In this document: piece by piece, positions 8,801-15,086 of the stretch | Layout of the letters: each line of letters begins with the position of its first letter | Numbering within the stretch: the stretch's first letter is position 1 | Source: Coemansia sp. RSA 922 | Taxonomy: Eukaryota > Kickxellomycota > Kickxellomycetes > Kickxellales > Kickxellaceae | Length of the DNA: 30,794 nt | Assembly: GCA_027577415.1 (NCBI GenBank) | Contig: JANBQS010000144.1 | Coordinates: 1 to 30,794 of the forward strand | Reading direction: 5' to 3' | Translations under genes and position numbers: made by a program | Notes under the pieces: model-generated | The model's database searches: none | Seen by the model: the letters and a program-made list of their open reading frames with translations, nothing else | Told to the model about the DNA's origin: nothing

Positions 8801-10140
8801 CTCGGCAAGTGAGTGGTAGTTCTAAAATGAACAACAGTTTGGTCAATGGAGGAGGTCAAATGATTCGCCTTTTTGGTGTCGAGTCCTATTTTACAAACAT
8901 CTACATCAAGGGTATTGACAACTCTTCTCGTATGAATATGGTTACTTCATCAGTGTTTCGTTTGAAAACCCAACTAGGTCAAATAATTGATAATATTCTA
9001 GAGGTAGCTCTGCTTTACTTATATGTTTGCTTGACTAAGATTAGTGGGCATGATATACAAGCAAGTGCAGTTACCGAATTTCAGGACATCTCTAGATCGC
9101 TCAGTAGCAAAGCAATAGACTTGCTACTTCTTCCACAAGATGTATTACAACTGTTGAAGGGTATTAACAAATTCCGAAACCTAGCTGAGCGGGATGCAGA
9201 GGCACCATATGTAGTCGATAGCTGCCGACCATCAGCACAGTGGCCATTGAATGGCAATATAGAAATCCGCGATTTTAGCATGAAGTATGGCGTGCACCAT
9301 GGCTATGCTCTAAAGAACATCAACCTATATATTAACCGGGGAGAAAAAATTGGCATTGTTGGACGGACTGGTGCTGGAAAGTCCTCACTGGCCAAGATAC
9401 TGTTTAGGTTGATTCATAAAAATACCAGCGGTTCTATTTCAATTGATGGTCAAGACATTTCCGAGTTTGGCGTTGGTGACTACAGACCCCGACTAGGTAT
9501 GATTCCTCAAGAATCGTCCATGTTTAACGGATCAATTAGAAATAATTTGGACCCCCTAAATCAATATGACATTGAGGAAATGTGGGCAGCGCTGATAAAG
9601 TGTGGCTTGGCAAAGCATATGTTATCTTGCCAAAGCTCACGCAGTGACCATGGTGATATGACGGATCACCAGAAAGAAGAGGCTTGTATAAGAGAGCAAT
9701 GGAAAAGTGCTAGCTGGTTAAAGCGGTTAACGATGATTTTACTAAACAAAGTGCCTAGTGCGTCAATCCTAGCAGACATTCGCCAACCTCATGGGCTTGA
9801 TAGGTCGATTCAAGATTGCTTTGGGAAGCTAACTAGTGGTCAGAAGCAGATGTTTGGACTGTGTCGTGTAATTATGCGCAAGCGCAAGATTGTTGTACTT
9901 GATGAAGCCACAGCCAATGTGGATTTGGAAACTGACAAGTCGATACAAGCACTCATATTCAACGAATTTAGCGATTGCACTGTGCTGACCATTGCTCATC
10001 GCCTGGAGACAATCATGAATAGTGATCGGATTATTGTCATGGACAAGGGCACCATTGCTGAGATTGGCACTCCTCAAGAATTACTTGCCAAAGACGGAAT
10101 GTTTGCACAGCTTGTCAAGAGCAGCGAATTTGGTCAGTAA
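5827..10140 (+). CDS. ABC transporter, ABCC/MRP type, full length
   Basis: 1437-residue multidrug-resistance-protein-like exporter; substrate unknown. Order is a hydrophobic N-terminal part with several helices (about 1-130, TMD0-like), TMD1 (about 200-500), NBD1, a polar linker (about 735-800), TMD2 (about 810-1120) and NBD2. NBD1 has Walker A GKTGAGKSS from Gly558, signature ISGGQRARLALAR near 648, and Walker B FLDDPLSAVD with Asp673 where other ABC proteins have Glu, which is normal for ABCC. NBD2 has Walker A GRTGAGKSS from 1179, signature LTSGQKQ near 1335, Walker B VVLDEATANVD with Glu1360, and an H-loop IAHR. NBD1 lacks the H-loop His (VTSN near 707), and NBD2 carries an extra charged stretch of about 45 residues before its signature. 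The first ATG in frame is at 5827. No intron is needed. Codon use is more AT-rich than in the housekeeping genes. Confidence 0.95.
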   Translation: MIVQEYFYYVSSVLQRSALPAADAAIIAMSLYAVSRNKMALPKWLDNKSSLLACAALAALTVHSSLAWSSLLFSFAVLLSLVLSTSPANYTWFQAFHLLGIYRSLNGSNDMWHGVVCALLHCTLVLYNLDASSKSMLKQIFQQSTYAQARHLIKLQRLRQLTINDIWSLPERFKLRNAYSELKFNTNESYFVLRAIFRMMWRPMIPVYIIGLLVQFVPLIRLRLNRNIMQHIDDFSNYSMYSIVADISRVLLVGLFNSSQSIAQGYIANEMSRAQRAINLEVFRLPLQRLGLRKKSNKDSTEGHVAELTKFPQNVQDLINSLLSVVITGTMLYSQLGYYVLTAITFPYLFSGLRWGLEYTAGREDKWESDERWFNHFKDLDTIIEGIKSIKIFAWEQMFLNRNPKPASNRNSRLPWYAPVMRLIWRLFVLANSFLSELTTLMAVYAFLNSQAMTGTNIANTRIVEIDLLLRTLQSGLFALRNNFSNVKSALKSNHKFETLLKDGYLNSLSNSDDTSKVGPLVEMDHCSFTWGTGDKVKDVLSDVSLSASAGDLVAIVGKTGAGKSSLLLAMCSEVEMTQGTGRLVGKIAYLEQQPWIMNDTLRANVLFGREYDEDYYWKVLSTCALIDDLEMWPNSDLTVIGENGMNISGGQRARLALARTVYSKADIYFLDDPLSAVDAIVKRHILDNIILSTGLLGDKLRFVTSNADSISTLCNQIAMVDNGHVSVKVQTPLVHTAFEYKPKAKPKQKDVETTSKELQTVSASDKKQTANTFNETTGMVISAGISDNHSSDENSHHPKQWSHWDNSLYALRICGLPVIVTAVVSALFHQILQLVINSYKLDALRANSITNQTNNNAMLTYIIMSILSKVSIKLVYDLQYYLTDCMVSYEYKQNVSLMLIRGLLFAPMSYHEGNQSSESKSTNRNASGTMTLSVPHDILDISFNVMSSISLMYRVALASPWILICVLVYACMLQTVFSPMTQLEKELYKLSRQVSGSSKMNNSLVNGGGQMIRLFGVESYFTNIYIKGIDNSSRMNMVTSSVFRLKTQLGQIIDNILEVALLYLYVCLTKISGHDIQASAVTEFQDISRSLSSKAIDLLLLPQDVLQLLKGINKFRNLAERDAEAPYVVDSCRPSAQWPLNGNIEIRDFSMKYGVHHGYALKNINLYINRGEKIGIVGRTGAGKSSLAKILFRLIHKNTSGSISIDGQDISEFGVGDYRPRLGMIPQESSMFNGSIRNNLDPLNQYDIEEMWAALIKCGLAKHMLSCQSSRSDHGDMTDHQKEEACIREQWKSASWLKRLTMILLNKVPSASILADIRQPHGLDRSIQDCFGKLTSGQKQMFGLCRVIMRKRKIVVLDEATANVDLETDKSIQALIFNEFSDCTVLTIAHRLETIMNSDRIIVMDKGTIAEIGTPQELLAKDGMFAQLVKSSEFGQ

Positions 10141-10371
10141 AAGTTATATTTATTCCTAGCTGTTTCATAAATATCAAATACATTACCGTCATAGTGATAG
10201 CAACCTCACACAGGTGTAGTGCATAAAATGTTTTGATCATTAGCCATAGTGTTGGCTCGATTTATTTACTTGCGAGCCAAGGCCAAAAGCAACCAGCATA
10301 GGCTATAAATAGAAGAAGGGTCGCCGCTTGGCCTATGGAAGTAAAGCTTTCTCAGTTGAGAAGTTGTCTAT
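10141..10371. other. Region downstream of the ABC transporter with an inverted repeat
   Basis: AT-rich non-coding DNA. It contains TTGGCTCG at 10252-10259 and its perfect complement CGAGCCAA at 10273-10280, able to form an 8-bp stem with a 13-nt loop. A CTATAAATA string near 10303 sits between ATAGGC and GCCTAT. No gene is seen. Confidence 0.4.
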
Positions 10372-11036
10372 TATCCTGCGTGGTAAGAAGCAGTTGTGTA
10401 GAAGGGGAGACATTTGCTCTTGAAAGCCAAATTCACTACAGACTTGTGCAAGCGTTGTCAAATTACACGTGTCTTAATTCAAGAACAGCAGTGCCAAAAA
10501 GTGCGGAAAGCGACATAAAGTGTAGCTCTTTTTGCCCAAGGGTAAAAGATGCTTTGCCATTTCCACTTTTTTGGCATTCAAAATCTGCTTTGACATAAGC
10601 GGAAAAGCAATGGTTTTTGGCATTGCCCTCTCTACAAGCATTTTCAATTCAGACACTGCAAACGGAAACCATGAGATTCTTTAAAGAAAGAAGAAGCTGG
10701 CCTAATGCATTTTCTAGAAAGCATGCCTTGCCAATTGCATCCCCAATATTCCTAGCTCATGGGCATGCAATCAACGGCAATATGGAAAGCAATATGCAAA
10801 TGGCGGTCACAAGATTTCCTTTAACAAGGGTATCCGATTAAACGCAATAAGTGTTGTCTGAATGCACATATCCAGTCCTTCGACCTACTTTTTTTCTATG
10901 ACTGGCCATTGCTGCCATGGTACAAAAGGAGTGCCCAAGACATCGCTAACGTTTTTCTCTTTTTTTCCACCCAACATTTTAGCCTTCCACTATTTTCACT
11001 AACATTTATTGAACAAGCCCGTAGAACTACAGAATC
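10372..11036 (+). promoter_or_regulatory. Type-1 promoter module of family-1 gene A
   Basis: Long upstream region highly similar over more than 500 bp to the one before truncated gene F (about 25010-25675). Shared landmarks are AAATCTGCTTTGACA, GGAAACCATGAGATTCTTTA, TTCTAGAA at 10712-10719 (a heat-shock-element-like dyad), CTGGCCATTGCTGCCATGG, and a TATA-like TACAAAAGG at 10921-10929, 116 bp before the ATG. Unlike the type-2 modules it has no CRE. Open frames inside it are not conserved in length, so it is read as regulatory DNA plus leader. Confidence 0.6.
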
Positions 11037-11444
11037 ATGTCTAACGAGTGTACTGGACCAGTTGTCAATGTCAATTTTGGCCGTGCAGAATCAAATTTTA
11101 TTGCACTCTATGACGGTGCTTCCAAGTTCTTTATAAGGATATTCGGGGTAGATCTCGCCACACTACTCATGAAAGAGTGGGAGAAACTAGACGACGATAA
11201 GCCACGCTATTTTAAAATAAACTGCTGCATTATACTAGCAACCAGATGGGAGTCAGAAGAGGATAACAGAATGGTTCACCAAACCTATATTTCAATTAAA
11301 GGAGTAGTTCATCAAGAGGGTAAAGTGGGGGGATGTCTAACAACAAATAAAGTTGAATATGCTGACGACCAATATATTGATATTATGCTTGCCAAGTATC
11401 CCATGAGTGAGGAGGTGGACGACAGTGAAAGAAACTGGTCTTAA
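11037..11444 (+). CDS. Family-1 protein A (unrecognised small protein)
   Basis: 135 residues, no signal peptide or membrane helix, and no known domain recognised. Homologues in the window are B, C, D, E and truncated F. Shared positions are an N-terminal MSNE, then V-N-INF, a hydrophobic FF-R-FG stretch (31-37), KPRYFKINCCIILATRW (54-70, matching YFFELAGCLLLVMKW in D), an ISIKG-type strand (85-89) and a C-terminal acidic D-S-NW. The pattern suggests a small soluble alpha/beta fold, but function is unknown. After the TAA the frame continues with EEVEEE and a second TAA, an acidic tail that gene C has inside its main frame. AATAAA is at 11528. About 20 of 135 residues differ from B. Confidence 0.75.
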   Translation: MSNECTGPVVNVNFGRAESNFIALYDGASKFFIRIFGVDLATLLMKEWEKLDDDKPRYFKINCCIILATRWESEEDNRMVHQTYISIKGVVHQEGKVGGCLTTNKVEYADDQYIDIMLAKYPMSEEVDDSERNWS

Positions 11445-11700
11445 GAAGAAGTTGAAGAGGAATAAGACAAAGATAATGAATAATAATATTGGAGCTGTTA
11501 GTATTTAGTGCAAGGCATTGTTGTTTCAATAAACTTACTAGAAGCTTTAATAGCAATTATGTTTCTTATGAGTTTGTTGCTTTATAGCCTGCATGCTTCA
11601 TGTCCTTGAGGTATCCAGGCAACAACAGATCACTGAATTGATTGTAGTAGGTGTTTTTGTGGTCAACAGCCTTCATGAATGTGCTAGTTTTGTCACATTT
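11445..11700 (+). repeat. 3' UTR and downstream repeat, copy 1
   Basis: Contains the gene A polyadenylation signal AATAAA (11528-11533), then a block (about 11560-11700) that recurs nearly unchanged after gene B at about 13155-13315. On the minus strand the block has a frame of about 50 codons ending in a stop, present in both copies. It is not recognised and may be the tail of an older gene carried along in the duplication. Confidence 0.55.
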
Positions 11701-12270
11701 TGTGGGCCATGTTTTAAGAGCAGTGCCCCCCCCAAAAAAGTGCCAAAAGCAGCTGGGAGGACGTCCTTTTAGAAAAGAACAGGAGACTTTGCCATCCCCT
11801 TTTTTTGCTTTCCAAATCTGCTTTGACAATGACGTCAGCGGGTGGATGTGCAATGCTGCCACTTTTGGTGTTGCTTCCACTGACGTCATTTGCAGTTGGA
11901 TGGGAAAGAGCTATTATTAGATCCTTTGAAGAAAGACGACGCTGGCCTAATGCTTTTTCTAGAAAGCATTCCTTGCTGATTGCATCCCCAGCATGCCCAA
12001 GCTCGTGAGCCTACAATCAACGGCAATATAGCAAGCGGAAAGCAATTGGCTGCCATGACGTAATGTCCAGTTCAACAGACTGCAAGCTCAAACGCACATT
12101 TCCAGCCCTTCAGCCTACTTTTTTTTTCAATGCCTGGCCATTGCTGCCATGGTACAAAAGGAGTGCCCAGGACATCGCTAACATTTTTCTCTTTTTTTTT
12201 TCACCCAACATTTTAGCCTTCCACTCTTTTCGCTAACATCTATTGAACAAGCCCATAGAACTACAGAATC
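11701..12270 (+). promoter_or_regulatory. Type-2 promoter module of family-1 gene B
   Basis: The distal part is near-identical to the module of gene C (about 13320-13700), while the last ~180 bp before the ATG match gene A. Elements in order are the imperfect dyad GTCCTTTTAGAAAAGAAC (11763-11780), the palindromic CRE TGACGTCA at 11830-11837 and again at 11881-11888 (51 bp apart), the heat-shock-like TTCTAGAA at 11957-11964, a CRE variant TGACGTAA at 12056-12063 and the TATA-like TACAAAAGG at 12153-12161. CREs are bound by Atf1/CREB-type bZIP factors, so stress control is plausible but inferred. Confidence 0.6.
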
Positions 12271-12678
12271 ATGTCTAACGAGTGTACTGGACCAGTTGTC
12301 AATGTCAATTTCGGCCGTGAAGAAACAAATTTTATTGCACTCTATGACGGGGCTTCCAAGTTCTTTATAAGGATATTCGGGGTAGACCTCGCCACACTAC
12401 TCATGAAAGAGTGGGAGAAACTAAAACACGATAAGCCACGCTATTTTAAAATAAACTGCTGCGTTATACTAGCAACACGATGGGAATTCGAAGTGGATAA
12501 CAGAATGGTTCACCGAACCTATATTTCAATTAAAGGAGTAGTTCATCAACAGGGTGAAGTAGGGGAATGTCTAACAACAAATAAAGTTGATCTTGTTGAA
12601 GACATATATTTTGATATTATGCTTGCCAAGTATCCTATAAGCGGGGAGGTGGACGACAGTGAAACAAACTGGTCTTAA
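12271..12678 (+). CDS. Family-1 protein B (close paralogue of A)
   Basis: 135 residues, identical in length to A, with about 20 substitutions clustered at 52-53, 73-75, 93-98 and 107-114. The core KPRYFKINCCVILATRW and the ending DDSETNWS are retained. Coding region and proximal promoter are clearly a recent duplicate of A, while the distal promoter belongs to the type found before C, so the gene is a mosaic. As in A, the TAA is followed in frame by EEVEEE and a second TAA. A retroelement-like insertion begins 22 bp after the stop, so the coding region is intact but the 3' UTR is interrupted. Function is unknown. Confidence 0.75.
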   Translation: MSNECTGPVVNVNFGREETNFIALYDGASKFFIRIFGVDLATLLMKEWEKLKHDKPRYFKINCCVILATRWEFEVDNRMVHRTYISIKGVVHQQGEVGECLTTNKVDLVEDIYFDIMLAKYPISGEVDDSETNWS

Positions 12679-12682
12679 GAAG

Positions 12683-13067
12683 AAGTTGAAGAGGAATAAG
12701 AACGGCCGCCGGGATTGGAGAACGGGTGAGCAGACGGGGCGCCGAAATTCGACGTCGAATCGCCAGCAAAGAAAAGAAACGAGTACGCGGCGCTGTGCAA
12801 AGTACTAGTAGGCGACTGGAGTCGTGGTGTTAGGAGCCAGGTACCCGGCAGGGGACTATGGTCCGTCAACACAAAATATACTTAAGGTTCCGGGGGGTGC
12901 GAGTCCTCCGCATGTGGTTGGGACTACATTCTATAGGGTAATTTATTTTATTTTGTAGGTCTAGTTTTAGGCTTTGAGGTGCTCTCGAGTCAGTGACCAT
13001 AGTTCGTGCCCATTCAGGGCTCCAATACAATGACTTCATCATCATCATCAAGTTGAAGAGGAATAAG
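12683..13067. mobile_element. Non-LTR retroelement-like insertion with target-site duplication
   Basis: The insert is 12701-13049 (349 bp). It is flanked by perfect 18-bp copies of AAGTTGAAGAGGAATAAG (12683-12700 and 13050-13067); the empty site is seen once after gene A. It ends in TCATCATCATCATC. A long target duplication plus a 3' simple-repeat tail is the mark of target-primed reverse transcription. The first ~125 bp stay open in one plus-strand frame, giving a very basic stretch (GERVSRRGAEIRRR and so on) that ends in TAG, followed by AT-rich DNA. This fits a heavily 5'-truncated LINE with the end of its ORF and its 3' UTR. A SINE is the alternative, but no convincing pol III A/B box pair was found. 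It is more GC-rich than its surroundings. Confidence 0.72.
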
Positions 13068-13320
13068 ACACAGATGATGAATAATAATATTGGAACTGTT
13101 AGTATTTAGTGCAAGGCATTGTTGTTTCAATAAATTTACTAGTAGCTTTAATAACAATTATGTTTTTATGAGTTTGTTGCTTTATAGCCTGCATGCTTCA
13201 TGTCCTTGAGGTATCCAGGTAACAACAGATCACTGAATTGATTGTAGTAGGCGTTTTCGTGGGCATCAGCCTTCATGAATGTGCTAGTTTTGTCACATTT
13301 CATGGGCCATGTTTTAAGAG
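13068..13320 (+). repeat. 3' UTR and downstream repeat, copy 2
   Basis: Continuation of the gene B 3' UTR beyond the insertion, with AATAAA at 13129-13134 and the same downstream block as after gene A, including the matching minus-strand frame. Confidence 0.55.
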
Positions 13321-13864
13321 CAGTGCCCTCAAAAAGTGCCGAAAGCAGCCAGAAGGACGTCCTTTGAAAAAAGAACAGGAGACTTTGCCATTCCCTTTTT
13401 TTGCTTTCCAAATCTGCTTTGACAATGACGTCAGTGGGTGGGTGTGCAATGCTGCCACTTTTGGTGTTGCTTCCACTGACGTCATTTGCAGTTGGATGGG
13501 AAAGAGCTATTATTAGATCCTTTGAAGAAAGACGACACTGGCCTAATGCTTTTTTCTAGAAAGCACTCCTTGCTGATTGCGTCCCCCCAGCATGCCCAAG
13601 CTCGTGAGCCTACAATCAACGGCAATATAGCAAGCGGAAAGCAATAAGCTGCCATGACGTAATGTCCAGTTCAACTGACTGCAAGCTCAAACGCACATTT
13701 TTTCCATCATTCCTACCGCACTTTTCTTTCGTCTGGCCATTGCTGCCATGGTATAAAAAGGGGGACCAAGACATTACCCACATATTTTCTCTTATTATTC
13801 TACCCAATTTCTCTGCCTAATATTTACCCACCTTTTTGGAACAACCTATTATAACTACTGTAAC
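13321..13864 (+). promoter_or_regulatory. Type-2 promoter module of family-1 gene C
   Basis: Elements in order are the degenerate dyad GTCCTTTGAAAAAAGAAC (13359-13376), CRE TGACGTCA at 13426-13433 and 13477-13484 (the same 51 bp offset as in gene B), TTCTAGAA at 13554-13561, TGACGTAA at 13655-13662, the conserved GGCCATTGCTGCCATGG, and TATAAAAAG at 13752-13760, 113 bp before the ATG. It diverges from the module of gene B only in its last ~170 bp. Confidence 0.62.
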
Positions 13865-14299
13865 ATGTCAAACGAAAACTTTGACATTTCTTTTAAACGT
13901 GTAGAAGAATGTTTAGATGTGCTTCTCGAGAAGGACATGGCGTTCTTAAGAAGAATATTCAGAGAAAGAATTATTAATAACTCGATCAGAGAGAAGCTGA
14001 GAGGTTTAGGGAATGATGAACCATACTATTTCCAACTATACGGATGTTATATATCTGTTATGAAATGGAGTCCAGCTTCAAGGAATAACCCCAACCACAG
14101 AACGTCGATTAGAGTCGTTGGAAAACTAGGTCCACTGGGTGAAGAGGGGGAGAACCAACCTATGGACATGATTGAAGTACACGAGGATGCTGGGGATAAA
14201 TACTTTCCTGATCACGAAGATGAGAATGGCTTTATGAATCGATTAGACAATGAATCAAACTGGTGTTCGGAAGACGATTGTTACGAATGCCGAGGTTAA
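13865..14299 (+). CDS. Family-1 protein C
   Basis: 144-residue member of the same unrecognised family. It starts MSNENF, has ECLDVLLEKDMAFLRRIF (15-32), then EPYYFQLYGCYISVMKWSP, a SIRVVG strand and a C-terminal ESNW. It continues nine to ten residues past the point where A and B stop, with an acidic, cysteine-containing tail CSEDDCYECRG. It is closer to D than to A and B. No signal peptide is present. It is the last family-1 gene before the central housekeeping block. Confidence 0.74.
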   Translation: MSNENFDISFKRVEECLDVLLEKDMAFLRRIFRERIINNSIREKLRGLGNDEPYYFQLYGCYISVMKWSPASRNNPNHRTSIRVVGKLGPLGEEGENQPMDMIEVHEDAGDKYFPDHEDENGFMNRLDNESNWCSEDDCYECRG

Positions 14300-15086
14300 G
14301 TATCAAATACTTTTGTATTGGAAAGAAGTGTAGAGTAAGACAAACCTAGGTCAATTCTACATTTATTAACAGACTTAGCCGTCACGTATACTGCTGAGGA
14401 ACAGGCATGCGCTCTAAGGCATTCATGGTTGGGTAAGCTGATATATACATTCAGCAACATTGCTTAGCTTTGGTACATTTGCAATATGACCCATTGAAGA
14501 ACATACCAATTGCTCTGGCATACTGTCAAATGAATTTCAATAGCTTACACGTTGCTCTAATACTACTTTCCATGTTAGTATATTAATATATTATTAGTTA
14601 ATTCGTATTAGTCGTGCTTGTTAGCTAACAACAAGTATATCAGCTACTAGAATTGTACTGCAATCTCACCTTCACCCCCCCTTTTTTGACGCTTTTATAG
14701 CCCAAGTAATAAATTACTCCCCTTATAGTTTGCTCAAGGTTAAATATACGCGGCTCTTGTCGTGATCTGGCAAGCATGATCATTTTGATTAAATCTGCGT
14801 GGCATCACAGTTGCGCGCGAGTTTGGCTGATCCACGCTGGCTTCATCGTGTGTGTGCAGCTGGGGAGGAAAAATTATCAAGGGAGTACTCCCCCTTCTTC
14901 TAAAGGCCGCTAAACAAGTATCTCTTTTCTCCTCTCACTCGCCATTTTTTTTTCTTCTTTTCCTCTAGTTTTTAAATCCACTTCATTTAGGCTACTTGAT
15001 AGAGACAACTCTTCTCTGACTGACACCCACGCGTTTTAACCGCTACCAGCTTCACATACATTCCCTTTATTCCCTTCATTTTACAC
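14300..15086. other. Intergenic region between gene C and the PHD gene
   Basis: About 790 bp without a supported gene. The first half is AT-rich with TATATTAATATATTA near 14580. The second half has CT-rich tracts (14930-15070), typical of a fungal promoter, and presumably drives the PHD gene. No family-1 module is seen here. Confidence 0.45.

Noticed and set aside
10335..10598. Open frame in the gene A promoter module, partly similar to one in the gene F module
   Set aside because: Similarity is at the DNA level across the whole module; lengths and stops differ, and the conserved part continues where the frames close.
12701..13049. tRNA-derived SINE
   Set aside because: A B-box-like GGTGCGAGTCC is present at about 12897, but no A box lies at the right distance. 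A basic ORF end followed by AT-rich DNA fits a truncated LINE better.
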